DNA of 64,000 nucleotides from Piscinibacter sp. HJYY11 (GTDB lineage: Bacteria > Pseudomonadota > Gammaproteobacteria > Burkholderiales > Burkholderiaceae_C). Shown here in pieces: positions 29,295 through 38,712 of this stretch. A program made the position numbers and the translations under genes. Numbering within the stretch: the first letter of the stretch is position 1; the number at the start of each line of letters is the position of its first letter. The stretch spans positions 1,178,001 through 1,242,000 of the forward strand of contig NZ_JAERQZ010000001.1 of NCBI RefSeq assembly GCF_016735515.1, read 5' to 3'. The notes beneath the pieces are model-generated. The model was not told the DNA's origin. It ran no database searches and saw only the letters and a list, made by a program, of their open reading frames with translations.

Positions 29295-30135
29295 CCAAGC
29301 CCGTGTAGGCCGTGCCGAGCACGATCAGGCCGAACACGATCCGGTACCACGCGAAGATCGTGAAGTCGTGCGTCGACACGTAGCGGATCAGCCAGCGGAT
29401 GCAGATCAGCGCGCTGACGAAGGCGAACACCGTTCCCACCAGGAACATCGGCAGGTCGCTCCACTGCAGCAGGTCGCGCTGCTTCCACACCGAGTAGGCG
29501 CCGGCGCCCATCAGCGTGGGGATGCCCAGGTAGAAGCTGAACTCGGTGGCCGCCTTGCGCGAGAAGCCGAGCACGATGGAGCCGATGATCGTCGCGCCCG
29601 AGCGGCTGGTGCCGGGGATGAGCGCGAAGCACTGCAGCAAGCCGACCTTCAGCGCATCGAGCGCGCTCATGTCGTCGACCGTTTCCACGCGTGCCTGGCG
29701 CGTGCCTTCGGTGTCGCTGGCACCGTAGAGCCGCTTGTGGCGCCGTTCCACCCACAGGATGATGAAGCCGCCCACGATGAAGGCGATGGCGACCGGCACC
29801 GGCTTGAAGAGATGCTGTTTGATGATGCCGCCGAAGGCCAGGCCCAACACCACGGCGGGAATGAAGGCCACGATCACGTTGCGCGCGAAACGCTGCGCCA
29901 CCGGGTCGTGCGTGAGGCCGGTCACCGTGCGGCCGAGCTTCAGCCGGTACTCCCAGATCACCGACAGCATGGCGCCCGTCTGGATGGCGATCTCGAACAC
30001 CTTGACCGTGTCACCGGTAAAACCGAGCAGCGAGCCGGTCAGGATGAGGTGGCCGGTGCTCGAGATGGGAAGGAACTCCGTCAAGCCCTCGACGATGCCC
30101 ATGATGGCTGCCTTGAGCAGCAGTACGAAGTCCAA
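29278..30135 (-). CDS. uppP: Undecaprenyl-diphosphatase (BacA/UppP)
   Basis: UppP (285 residues) dephosphorylates undecaprenyl diphosphate, recycling the lipid carrier for peptidoglycan and LPS assembly and giving bacitracin tolerance. The conserved [14 protein letters not shown] (E16, E20) and PGTSRSGAT motifs are present, with about eight membrane helices. The start is taken as TTG 30135 because family members begin immediately before [12 protein letters not shown] and a GGGGG tract lies upstream. An in-frame ATG at 30207 would add 24 residues unlike the family. Confidence 0.93.
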   Translation of the reverse strand: MDFVLLLKAAIMGIVEGLTEFLPISSTGHLILTGSLLGFTGDTVKVFEIAIQTGAMLSVIWEYRLKLGRTVTGLTHDPVAQRFARNVIVAFIPAVVLGLAFGGIIKQHLFKPVPVAIAFIVGGFIILWVERRHKRLYGASDTEGTRQARVETVDDMSALDALKVGLLQCFALIPGTSRSGATIIGSIVLGFSRKAATEFSFYLGIPTLMGAGAYSVWKQRDLLQWSDLPMFLVGTVFAFVSALICIRWLIRYVSTHDFTIFAWYRIVFGLIVLGTAYTGLVTWAA

Positions 30136-30246
30136 AAGAACGCCCCCAGATAAAAAGACGCCGCATGATAGCGACGGGCTATGACGCAAACCCCGGAGTT
30201 GGAGCAAGGGCCGTTCCTTGACCCCGTCGGCTCGGGGCGGCTACAT

Positions 30247-30266
30247 TACTGACCGGTTGGTCAGTA
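30247..30266. promoter_or_regulatory. TetR-type operator of the RND efflux operon
   Basis: TACTGACCGGTTGGTCAGTA has two 8-bp arms (TACTGACC / GGTCAGTA) around GGTT. It sits 18 bp upstream of the tetR start. The spacing and the TGACC...GGTCA core are typical of self-binding sites of TetR repressors that control RND pumps. Confidence 0.8.
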
Positions 30267-30283
30267 TCTCAACCCCCTCCTCC

Positions 30284-30952
30284 ATGTCCAAAACCTCCCC
30301 CGCCGCCGCCCCCACGCGGCAACGCCGCAAGGAAGCGCGCCCCCAGGAGCTGCTCGACGCAGCGCTGGAGCTCTTCGTCGAAAAAGGCTTCGCCGCCACC
30401 CGCTCCGACGAGGTGGCGGTGCGTGCCGGCGTCTCCAAGGGCACGCTCTATCTCTATTACCCGAGCAAGGAAGAGCTGCTCAAGGCGGTGATCCAGCAAA
30501 ACCTGAGCGGCGTGATCGCCGAAGGCGCCGGCATCGTCGATCAGTTTGAAGGCCAGAGCGCCGAGCTCCTGGCCATGCTGATGCGCATGTGGTGGGTGCG
30601 GGTGGGCAACTCGCCGGCTGGCGGCATCCACAAGATCATGATGTCGGAGGTGCGCAACTTCCCCGAGATCGCGCAGTTCTACCGCGACGAGGTGATCCAG
30701 CCGGCCGCCGACCTGCTGATCCGTACACTGCGCCGTGGCGTGGAGCGCGGCGAATTCCGCCCGCTGCCGTATGAAGAAACCGTGCATGCGCTCATCGCGC
30801 CGCTGATCTTCATGTCGCTGCACAAGAACTCCTTCGGTGCCTGCCCGGCCGAAGGCATGGACTTCGACCCTGACCGGGTGATCGATGTCCACATCGAGCT
30901 GATGCTCCACGGGCTGCTGGCCAAGCCAGACACGACGACAAAAACAGGCTGA
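30284..30952 (+). CDS. TetR-family repressor of the RND efflux operon
   Basis: The product is 222 residues. An N-terminal TetR helix-turn-helix lies at about 20-75 (ELLDAALELFVEKGFAATRS, then GVSKGTLYLYYPSKEELL). A helical C-terminal ligand and dimer domain resembles the AcrR/TetR_C group. The start at 30284 excludes upstream codons that overlap the operator. It is followed after 16 bp by the efflux adaptor gene, so it most likely represses its own operon and responds to a pump substrate. Confidence 0.9.
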   Translation: MSKTSPAAAPTRQRRKEARPQELLDAALELFVEKGFAATRSDEVAVRAGVSKGTLYLYYPSKEELLKAVIQQNLSGVIAEGAGIVDQFEGQSAELLAMLMRMWWVRVGNSPAGGIHKIMMSEVRNFPEIAQFYRDEVIQPAADLLIRTLRRGVERGEFRPLPYEETVHALIAPLIFMSLHKNSFGACPAEGMDFDPDRVIDVHIELMLHGLLAKPDTTTKTG

Positions 30953-30968
30953 GGGAGAACCACGTTTC

Positions 30969-32147
30969 ATGACCAAGACCCGACTCAAGTGGCTGATCGG
31001 AGGGATCGTGCTGCTGCTCGTGTGCGCGCTCGTCGCGCGCACGCTGGTCGCCAAGCGCCAGGCCCGTGCCGCAGCCGCGCAGCCGGCGAAGGTCACGCAG
31101 AGTTATGACCTCGCCCCGACCGACGTGGTCGTCGCAGGCCAGCAGGAGCTCGTGCGCACGCTGTCGGTGTCGGGCGGTCTGAAGGCGGTCAACAGCGCCT
31201 TCATCAAGGCCAAGGTGGCGGCCGAAGTGAAGTCGCTCACCGTGCGCGAAGGCGACCCGGTCAAGGCCGGCCAAGAACTGGGCCAGCTCGACACCTCCGA
31301 GCTCGTGCTGCGCGTCGGCCAGGCCGAGCAGACCGCGGCGTCGTCACGCGCGCAGCTCGACATCGCCAGGCGTGCGCTCGAGAACAACCGCGCGCTCGTC
31401 GCCCAGGGCTTCATCTCGCCCACCGGGCTCGAGACCTCGGTCTCCAACGAAGCCGCGGCCCGCGCCAACTACGGCGCGGCCCAGGCCGCTGTCGACCTCG
31501 CGCGCAAGTCGCTCGCCGATGCGCGCCTGGTGGCGCCGATCTCCGGCACCGTCTCGCAGCGCCTGGTGCAGGTGGGCGAGCGCGTCTCCATCGACACGCG
31601 CCTGATCGAGGTGGTCGACCTCTCGCGCATCGAGCTCGAGGCCGCCGTGCCGGCCGAGGACGTGGCCGACGTGCGCGTGGGCCAGGTCGCCCGGCTCGAG
31701 ATCGACGGCTACAGCGAGCCCGTGGAAGCCACCGTCGCCCGCATCAACCCGAGCACCCAGGCCGGCACCCGTGCGGTGATGGTCTACCTGAGCGTGAAGC
31801 CCCACCCCGGCCTGCGCCAGGGCCTGTTTGCCAAGGGCAGCATCGAGCTGCAGCGCCGCAACGCGCTCGTCGTGCCGACCGGCGTGGTGCGTGTCGACCA
31901 GGCCCGGCCCTACGTGATGGCCATCGTCGATGGCCGCATCGCACACAAGCCGGTGACCACTGGCGCGCGCGGCGAAGCGAGGCTCAACGGTGCGCGCGAA
32001 AGCGTGGTCGAGATCACCGAAGGCCTCACCGCCGGCACGCAGGTGCTGCGCGGCACGGTGGGCCTGCTGCGCGACGGCACCGCCGTGACGCTCGCCACGC
32101 CACCGTCGGCCACACCCGCGCCAGCCTCGGCAGCCGCTGCCCGCTGA
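30969..32147 (+). CDS. RND efflux periplasmic adaptor (membrane fusion protein)
   Basis: The product is 392 residues. An N-terminal membrane anchor (LIGGIVLLLVCALVARTLV) lacks a lipobox Cys, so it is held by the helix rather than lipid. Biotinyl-lipoyl halves flank an alpha-hairpin (about 95-165, e.g. LGQLDTSELVLRVGQAEQ). Beta-barrel and membrane-proximal domains follow, ending in a Pro/Ala tail. It would link the inner-membrane pump to the TolC-type channel encoded downstream. The RND gene starts 12 bp later. Confidence 0.92.
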   Translation: MTKTRLKWLIGGIVLLLVCALVARTLVAKRQARAAAAQPAKVTQSYDLAPTDVVVAGQQELVRTLSVSGGLKAVNSAFIKAKVAAEVKSLTVREGDPVKAGQELGQLDTSELVLRVGQAEQTAASSRAQLDIARRALENNRALVAQGFISPTGLETSVSNEAAARANYGAAQAAVDLARKSLADARLVAPISGTVSQRLVQVGERVSIDTRLIEVVDLSRIELEAAVPAEDVADVRVGQVARLEIDGYSEPVEATVARINPSTQAGTRAVMVYLSVKPHPGLRQGLFAKGSIELQRRNALVVPTGVVRVDQARPYVMAIVDGRIAHKPVTTGARGEARLNGARESVVEITEGLTAGTQVLRGTVGLLRDGTAVTLATPPSATPAPASAAAAR

Positions 32148-32159
32148 GGCCCAGCCGCC

Positions 32160-35100
32160 ATGTGGTTCACCCGCGTTTCCATCAGCAACCCGGTCATGGC
32201 CACGATGGTCATGCTGGCCTTCGTCGTGCTGGGCCTCTTCAGCGTGAAGCGGCTCGCGGTCGACCAGTTCCCCAACGTCGACTTCCCGACCGTCGTGGTC
32301 CAGATGGACTACCCCGGCGCCTCGCCCGAGATCGTCGAGGCCGAGATCACCCGGAAGGTCGAGGAAGCGGTCAACACCATCGCCGGCATCAACGCCCTCT
32401 CCTCGCGCTCGTACGAAGGCTCGTCGGTCGTGATCGTCGAGTTCAACCTCGACGTCGATGGCCGCAAGGCGGCGGATGACGTGCGCGAGAAGATCGCCCT
32501 CATCCGCCCCAATTTGCGCGATGAGGTCAAGGAGCCGCGCATCTTCCGCTTCGACCCGCAGAGCGCGCCGATCTTCAACGTGGCGGTGCTGTCCCCTGAA
32601 GGCAAGAAGTCCTCGCAGGAGCTGACCACCTGGGCGACCCAGGTGCTCCAGAAGCGCCTGGAAAACGTGCGCGGCGTGGGCTCCGTCACGGTGGTGGGCG
32701 GCGTGAAGCGCCAGGTCAACCTCTACCTGCGCCCCGCCGCGCTGGAAGCCATGGGCGTGAGCGTCGACCAGGTGCTCGCCGCCGTGCGCAGCGAGAACCA
32801 GGAGCTGCCCATGGGCGCCCTGCAATCGCGCGAACAGGAGCGCGTGGTGCAGATCAACGCCCGCCTCAAGCGCCCCGAGGAGTTCCGCGACATCGTGGTC
32901 GCCCGCCGCGGTGGCAACGCGATCAAGCTCTGGCAGGTGGCCGACGTGGTCGACGGCCCGCAGGAGATCGAGAGCCTCGCGCTCTACAACGGCCAGCGCA
33001 CGGTGCTGCTCTCGGTGCAGAAGTCGCAGGGCGAAAACACGATCGCCGTGGTCGACGGCCTGCTGGCCGCCCTCAAGGACGTGGCCCCGCTCGTGCCGCA
33101 AGGCGTGAAGGTCGAGGTCAACCGCGACAACTCGCGCTCAATCCGCGTGTCGGTGGCCAACGTGACGCAGACGCTGATCGAGGGCGCGGTGCTCACGGTG
33201 TTGATCGTCTTCCTGTTCCTGAACTCGTGGCGCTCGACCGTCATCACCGGGCTCACGCTTCCGATCGCGCTGATCGGCACCTTCCTCTTCATGTACCTCT
33301 TCGGGTTCACGATCAACGGCATCACGATGATGGCGCTGAGCCTGTGCGTGGGCCTCCTGATCGACGACGCGATCGTGGTGCGCGAGAACATCGTGCGCCA
33401 TGTGCAGATGGGCAAGAGCCCGATGCAGGCCTCGCTCGACGGCACCGCCGAGATCGGCCTCGCGGTGCTGGCCACCACGCTGTCGATCGTGGCGGTGTTC
33501 CTGCCCATCGGCTTCATGGGCGGCATCGTCGGCAAGTTCTTCCACCAGTTCGGCATCACCATCGTGGCCGCGGTGCTGATCTCGATGTTCGTGAGCTTCA
33601 CGCTCGACCCCATGCTCTCGAGCGTGTGGCACGACCCGCAGGCGCATGAGCACGGCCGCCAGGGCCCGCCGGTCACGCTGTACGACAAGACCATCGGCCG
33701 TGTGACCGGCTGGTTCGACCGGCTGACCGGGTGGCTGTCCGACGCCTACCAGCAGATCCTCGGCTGGTCGCTCAAGCACAAGCTCAAGACGCTGCTGGTG
33801 GCGCTCGCCACCTTCGTCGGCAGCTTCTTCCTGATCCCCATCCTCGGCGCGGAGTTCATTCCCAAGGCCGACTTCTCCGAGACGCAGATCAATTTCTACA
33901 CGCCGGTCGGCTCGTCGCTCGAGACCACCGAAGCGCGCGCCAAGCAGATCGACGCCGCGCTGCGCGAGCTGCCCGAAGTGCGCCACACCGTAACCACCAT
34001 CAACGGCGCCGGCTCGCCGGGCAAGATCTACGGCGCCGTCTACGTGCGCCTGGTCGACCGCAAGGACCGCCAGCGCAGCGTCGACCAGCTCACCGGCCCG
34101 CTGCGCGAGCGGCTCGCGCGCATCCCCGGCATCACCGTCACCAACATCGGCGTGACCGACCTGGGCGGCGGCAAGAGCCTGCAGTTCTCCATCCAGGGGC
34201 CTGACCTGGCCGAGCTGGAGCGGCTGTCGAACCTCGTGATGCCCAAGCTGCGAGAGATCCCCGGCCTCGTCGACCTCGACACCACGCTCAAGGCCAACAA
34301 GCCGACCGTCTCGATCGACGTCAAGCGCGAAGCCGCGGCCGACCTAGGCCTCAACGTCAACGCGCTCGCCGGCACGCTGCGCACGCTCGTGGCCGGCACG
34401 ACCGCCGGCAACTGGCGCGCGCCCGACGGCGAGAACTACGACGTCAACGTGCGGGTGACGCCCGAGGCCCGCGTGGCGGTGGACGACCTGCTGCGCGTGC
34501 CCATCAACGTGGCCGCCGCGCCCGATGGCTCGCCGCGCATCGTGCGCCTGTCGCAGGTGGCCGAGGTGACGCCCTCGACCGGCCTCAACCAGATCAACCG
34601 CCGCGACCTCAACCGCGAGATCAACGTCGACGCCAACGCCTACGGCCGCAGCGCCGGCGAAGTCTCGGCCGACATCCGCCGCGTGCTCGACACCGTGGCC
34701 TGGCCGCCAGGCTACCGCTACAGCTTCGGCGGCTCGACCAAGAACATGACCGAGTCGTTCCAGTACGCCATCGGCGCGCTGGCGCTCGCCATCGTCTTCA
34801 TCTACATGATCCTCGCGAGCCAGTTCAAGAGCTTCCTGCAGCCGATCGCGCTGATGGCGTCGCTGCCGCTCACGCTGATCGGCGTGGTGCTCACCCTGCT
34901 CGTCTTCGGCTCCACGCTCAACATGTTCAGCATCATCGGCATCGTGATGCTGATGGGCCTGGTGACGAAGAACGCGATCCTGCTGGTCGACTTCGCCATC
35001 CGCAGCCGGGCCGGCGAGAACGGCTCGGCGCCGATGGGCCGCGAAGAGGCACTGCTGCACGCCGCCGAGGTGCGGCTGCGCCCGATCCTGATGACGACGC

Positions 35101-35339
35101 TTGCGATGGTCTTCGGCATGGTGCCGCTCGCGTTCGCGCTCTCCGAAGGCTCGGAGCAGCGCGCGCCGATGGGCCAGGCGGTGATCGGCGGCGTGATCAC
35201 CTCGTCGCTGCTCACGCTCGTCGTCGTGCCCGTCATCTACTGCTACCTCGACGACCTGGCCGCCTGGGCCCGGCGCAGGTTCGGCAGCGGCCGGCATGCC
35301 ACTGCTGACATCGCTCCGCAACCCGCGGGCGGCAAATAG
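32160..35339 (+). CDS. RND family efflux permease (AcrB/HAE1 type)
   Basis: The product is 1059 residues with 12 membrane helices and two large periplasmic loops. The proton-relay motif GLLIDDAIVVRENIVRH carries the paired Asp residues in TM4. The opening FTRVSISNPVMATMVMLAFV and the GATMVTK-like segment GLVTKNAILLVDFAI are standard. The substrate is probably hydrophobic drugs or aromatics; the sequence does not say which. It lies in an operon with its adaptor, a PCMT-like methyltransferase and a TolC-type channel. Confidence 0.95.
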   Translation: MWFTRVSISNPVMATMVMLAFVVLGLFSVKRLAVDQFPNVDFPTVVVQMDYPGASPEIVEAEITRKVEEAVNTIAGINALSSRSYEGSSVVIVEFNLDVDGRKAADDVREKIALIRPNLRDEVKEPRIFRFDPQSAPIFNVAVLSPEGKKSSQELTTWATQVLQKRLENVRGVGSVTVVGGVKRQVNLYLRPAALEAMGVSVDQVLAAVRSENQELPMGALQSREQERVVQINARLKRPEEFRDIVVARRGGNAIKLWQVADVVDGPQEIESLALYNGQRTVLLSVQKSQGENTIAVVDGLLAALKDVAPLVPQGVKVEVNRDNSRSIRVSVANVTQTLIEGAVLTVLIVFLFLNSWRSTVITGLTLPIALIGTFLFMYLFGFTINGITMMALSLCVGLLIDDAIVVRENIVRHVQMGKSPMQASLDGTAEIGLAVLATTLSIVAVFLPIGFMGGIVGKFFHQFGITIVAAVLISMFVSFTLDPMLSSVWHDPQAHEHGRQGPPVTLYDKTIGRVTGWFDRLTGWLSDAYQQILGWSLKHKLKTLLVALATFVGSFFLIPILGAEFIPKADFSETQINFYTPVGSSLETTEARAKQIDAALRELPEVRHTVTTINGAGSPGKIYGAVYVRLVDRKDRQRSVDQLTGPLRERLARIPGITVTNIGVTDLGGGKSLQFSIQGPDLAELERLSNLVMPKLREIPGLVDLDTTLKANKPTVSIDVKREAAADLGLNVNALAGTLRTLVAGTTAGNWRAPDGENYDVNVRVTPEARVAVDDLLRVPINVAAAPDGSPRIVRLSQVAEVTPSTGLNQINRRDLNREINVDANAYGRSAGEVSADIRRVLDTVAWPPGYRYSFGGSTKNMTESFQYAIGALALAIVFIYMILASQFKSFLQPIALMASLPLTLIGVVLTLLVFGSTLNMFSIIGIVMLMGLVTKNAILLVDFAIRSRAGENGSAPMGREEALLHAAEVRLRPILMTTLAMVFGMVPLAFALSEGSEQRAPMGQAVIGGVITSSLLTLVVVPVIYCYLDDLAAWARRRFGSGRHATADIAPQPAGGK

Positions 35340-35380
35340 AATTTTTGGCTCACCCCAACGCTTCACCTGAGAACAACGCC

Positions 35381-36034
35381 ATGAACACCGAGCAAGCCCG
35401 CTTCAACATGATCGAACAGCAGATCCGCCCCTGGGAAGTGCTGGACCCGAGCGTCCTGTCCCTGCTGGCCGTGGTCAAGCGCGAAGACTTCGTGCCCGCC
35501 GCCTACCGCAGCATGGCCTTCTTCGACACCGAGGTGCCGTTGCCGAACGGCCAGGTGATGCTGGCCCCGAAGATCGAGGCGCGGCTGCTGCAGGAACTGG
35601 AGGTGCGCAAGCACGAGCGCGTGCTCGAGATCGGCGCCGGCTCTGGCCACATGGCCGCGCTGCTCGCCCACAAGGCGCGCCAGGTCGTCACGCTCGAGAT
35701 CGACCCGGTGCTCGCGAGGCTCGCCTCCGAGAACCTCAAGAACGCCTCGGTGACGAACGTCAGCGTGGTCGAGGGCGACGGCTCCAAGCGCCTGCCCACC
35801 GCCGGCCCGTTCGACGCGATCCTGCTCTCGGGCTCGGTCGCTTCCATCCCGCAGGCCCTGCTCAACGAGCTGAAGGTCGGCGGCCGGCTCGCCGCCATCG
35901 TGGGCCAGGAGCCGGTGATGAACGCCGTGCTCGTCACCCGTGTGGGCGAGAACGATTTCAAGAGCGTCAACCTCTTCGACACCGTGGCGCAGCGCCTGTC
36001 GGGCTTCGACGAGCCGTCGCGCTTCCACTTCTGA
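35381..36034 (+). CDS. PCMT-family methyltransferase (protein-L-isoaspartate O-methyltransferase-like)
   Basis: The product is 217 residues. The opening MNTEQARFNMIEQQIRPWEV is typical of the PCMT-like group found next to tolC genes in beta-proteobacteria. The SAM motif is VLEIGAGSGHMAALLA. True PCMT repairs isoaspartyl residues in aged proteins. The catalytic N-terminal segment of this group differs from canonical Pcm, so the substrate is uncertain. It lies between the RND permease (41-bp gap) and the TolC-like gene (38-bp gap). Confidence 0.88.
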   Translation: MNTEQARFNMIEQQIRPWEVLDPSVLSLLAVVKREDFVPAAYRSMAFFDTEVPLPNGQVMLAPKIEARLLQELEVRKHERVLEIGAGSGHMAALLAHKARQVVTLEIDPVLARLASENLKNASVTNVSVVEGDGSKRLPTAGPFDAILLSGSVASIPQALLNELKVGGRLAAIVGQEPVMNAVLVTRVGENDFKSVNLFDTVAQRLSGFDEPSRFHF

Positions 36035-36072
36035 AACCCTTCCCGAACGCAGTACAACCCAAGGACCTGTTC

Positions 36073-37401
36073 ATGTCCCCTGCTTTCACGCGCCTCGCCC
36101 TTGCGGCAGCGCTTGCCCTCGGCGCCCTGCCTGCCGCCCATGCCCAGTCGCTGCAGGAGCTCTACGACACCGCGCGCGGGTACGACGCGACCTATCTCGC
36201 GGCACGGGCGCTCGCGGATTCGGCCCAGTACAAGGCCGACCAGGCGCACGCGCTGCGCCGGCCCAACGTAGGTGCGGAGCTGTCGTACGCACGCACGACA
36301 AGCGACTCGCCGCAGGGCGTCAACAACTCGCGGGGCCCGAACACGGCGCTGCGGGCGACGCAGAGCCTCTTCAATCGCGCCAACGACGCGACCATTGAGC
36401 AAGCCGACCTGAGCGTGACGTCGGCAAAGGCGGACTTGCAGCTTGCGGAGCAGGACCTGATCGTGCGTCTGGCACAGGCCTACTTCGATGTACTGACGGC
36501 CCAGGACGCGCTGACCACCGCGCAGGCCAGCAAGAAGGCCATCTCGGAGCAGCTGGCCTCGGCGAAACGCAACTTCGAGGTCGGGACCGCCACGATCACC
36601 GACACGCGTGAAGCCCAGGCACGCTTCGACCTCTCGACCGCGCAGGAGATCGCCGCTGAGAACGACCTGCTCACCAAGCGCATCGCGCTCGACCAGTTGG
36701 TTGGTCGCACCGGCGTCCAGCCGAAGCCGCTGGCCGCCCCGGTCGCCTTGCCTCCGGTGGTGCCTGCCGATGTGAACGAGTGGGTCACAAAAGCGGAAGA
36801 TGCGCCCCAAGTGCGCAAGCAACGCATTGCCTACGAGCAGTCGCAACTCGAGACGAGCAAGGCCCGAGCCGGCCACCTGCCCACCGTGGCCCTGGAAGGC
36901 GGCTACAGCAAGGGCCGCACCGACAGCAACGGCAATCAGGGCGGCATCAACTTCGATCGTTCGGGCCCGACCTCCGGCTCCAACGTCGCCCTGAAGGTGA
37001 CGGTGCCTCTCTTCGCGGGCTTCTCCGTGCAAAACCGCGTCAGGGAAACGCTGCTGCTCGAAGAACAGGCACGCAACGGCCTCGAAGCCTCGCGACGCAG
37101 CGTCGCCCAGGCCACACGGCAATCCTTCTTCGGCGTGCAGTCGCTGACCGCGCAAGCCAAGGCCCTTGAAGCTGCCGAATCCTCCAGCCAGGTGGCGCTC
37201 GAAGCAACGCAACTCGGATACCGGGTCGGCGTTCGAGTGAACCTCGACGTGCTGAATGCGCAGACGCAACTCTTCTCGACCCGGCGTGACCTGGCCAAGG
37301 CCCGCTACGACGTCCTCGTCAACAGCCTCCGCCTGCGCCAGGCAGCGGGCCAGCTGAGCCCGGCTGACGTGGCCGCCGTCAACAGCCTGCTCGCGAAGTA
37401 A
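36073..37401 (+). CDS. TolC-family outer membrane channel
   Basis: The product is 442 residues. The signal peptide ends in AAHAQ, and two OEP repeats of long coiled coils follow. Repeat landmarks are SLQELYDTARGYDATYLAAR at the start and LEATQLGYRVGVRVNLDVLN in the second half. It forms a trimeric tunnel through the outer membrane, accepting substrates from the RND pump encoded upstream and possibly from type I secretion systems elsewhere. A hairpin follows the stop. Confidence 0.94.
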   Translation: MSPAFTRLALAAALALGALPAAHAQSLQELYDTARGYDATYLAARALADSAQYKADQAHALRRPNVGAELSYARTTSDSPQGVNNSRGPNTALRATQSLFNRANDATIEQADLSVTSAKADLQLAEQDLIVRLAQAYFDVLTAQDALTTAQASKKAISEQLASAKRNFEVGTATITDTREAQARFDLSTAQEIAAENDLLTKRIALDQLVGRTGVQPKPLAAPVALPPVVPADVNEWVTKAEDAPQVRKQRIAYEQSQLETSKARAGHLPTVALEGGYSKGRTDSNGNQGGINFDRSGPTSGSNVALKVTVPLFAGFSVQNRVRETLLLEEQARNGLEASRRSVAQATRQSFFGVQSLTAQAKALEAAESSSQVALEATQLGYRVGVRVNLDVLNAQTQLFSTRRDLAKARYDVLVNSLRLRQAAGQLSPADVAAVNSLLAK

Positions 37402-37407
37402 ACCCGT

Positions 37408-37429
37408 CATTCCCGCTCCCGCGGGAATG
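37408..37429. terminator. Hairpin between tolC-like and waaA genes, repeat-like
   Basis: CATTCCCGC-TCCC-GCGGGAATG has a perfect 9-bp stem between two convergent genes (stops 37401 and 37432). No clear T-run is present. The motif GTCATTCCCGC...GCGGGAAT resembles a short interspersed inverted repeat common in beta-proteobacterial genomes, so it may be both a terminator and a repeat copy. Confidence 0.6.
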
Positions 37430-37431
37430 CC

Positions 37432-38712
37432 TCAGCGGAGCGCGAGCAGCGGCGAGATGCGGTCGGCCATGCGCCCGGCCGCCCCACGGTGCTGGCCGGC
37501 GAAGGCCACCGCACGCTCGGCGTACTGCGCACGCTCTTCGGCGCCCGACAGCGCCACCGCGCGCGCCACGCCTTCGGGCATGTCGGCCACGCGCAGCGCG
37601 GCGCCCGCCGCAATCGACAGCGCTGCTGCCTCGGCGAAATTGAAGGTGTGCGGGCCCATCACCACCGGGCAGCCGCATGCTGCGGCCTCGATCAGGTTCT
37701 GCCCCCCGAGCTGCGCGAAGCTGCCGCCGAGCAGGGCCACGTTGCTCATCCCGTAGTAGAGCGGCATCTCGCCCATGCTGTCGCCGAGCCACACGTCGGC
37801 CTGCCACGCCGAGTCGCCGGGTTCTTCCTGCCAACTGCTGCGCCGCGCGAGCGACAGCCCCTGCGCGGTGACGAGCCCGGCCACCTCGTCGAAACGCTGC
37901 GGGTGGCGCGGCACGATCAGCAGCAAGGGCCGCCGCACCGCGGGCAACGTGGTCCATGCCGCGAGGAGCATCGCCTCTTCGCCCTCGCGCGAGGCCGCCG
38001 CCATCACCACCGGCCGGCCGAGCCGCCCGGCCCAGGCCCGCCCGCGTGCGACGAGCGACGGGTCGGGTGTCATGTCGAACTTGAGGTTGCCGCACACCAC
38101 CACCTCGCGCACGCCCGACTCGCGCAGGCGCACGGCGTCGTCTTCGGTCTGCGCAAGCGCGATGCGCAGCGTGGCAGCGGCCGGGTACATCACCGACGAG
38201 AGGCGCTGGCCCTGGCGGTGGCTCTTGGCGCTCAGGCGCGCGTTGGCCAGCACCATCGGCACGCCGGCGGCCTGTGCGGCATGCAGCAGGTTGGGCCAGA
38301 TCTCGGTTTCCATCAGCACGCCCGCGACAGGCTTGAACTGCCGGAAGAAGCGCTGCACGACGCCCGGCGTGTCGTACGGCAGCCAGGCCTGCACGTCGCC
38401 TTCGCGCAGCAGCGCCTTGCCGGCCTCGCGGCCCGTGGCGGTGCTGTGGGTGAGCAGGAGCCGAAGCTGCGGGTGGCGCGCGCGCAGCGCATCGACCAGG
38501 GCCGCCGCCGCGCGTGTCTCGCCGAGCGACACCGCATGCACCCACAACGCACCGGCTTGCGCAGCACCCTGGTAGTCACCCAGCCGCTCGCCGATCGCGT
38601 GGCGATACAGCGGCTCGGCGCGGCCGCGCCACCACAGGCGCAACACATAGGCCGGCTTGAGCAGGCGCAGCAGGTTGGAGTAGAGGTGCCGCGCGAACAT
38701 GCCGGCGCTCAC
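37432..38712 (-). CDS. waaA: 3-deoxy-D-manno-octulosonic acid transferase
   Basis: WaaA/KdtA (426 residues, GT30) adds Kdo to lipid IVA, the base of the LPS core. It has an N-terminal membrane-associating segment (LYSNLLRLLKPAYVLRLWWR) and the conserved HAVSLGETRAA block. A GT-B fold follows, with LLGGSFAQLGGQNLIEAAAC near the donor site. The ATG overlaps the waaC stop by four bases, indicating coupling. Confidence 0.95.
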   Translation of the reverse strand: MSAGMFARHLYSNLLRLLKPAYVLRLWWRGRAEPLYRHAIGERLGDYQGAAQAGALWVHAVSLGETRAAAALVDALRARHPQLRLLLTHSTATGREAGKALLREGDVQAWLPYDTPGVVQRFFRQFKPVAGVLMETEIWPNLLHAAQAAGVPMVLANARLSAKSHRQGQRLSSVMYPAAATLRIALAQTEDDAVRLRESGVREVVVCGNLKFDMTPDPSLVARGRAWAGRLGRPVVMAAASREGEEAMLLAAWTTLPAVRRPLLLIVPRHPQRFDEVAGLVTAQGLSLARRSSWQEEPGDSAWQADVWLGDSMGEMPLYYGMSNVALLGGSFAQLGGQNLIEAAACGCPVVMGPHTFNFAEAAALSIAAGAALRVADMPEGVARAVALSGAEERAQYAERAVAFAGQHRGAAGRMADRISPLLALR

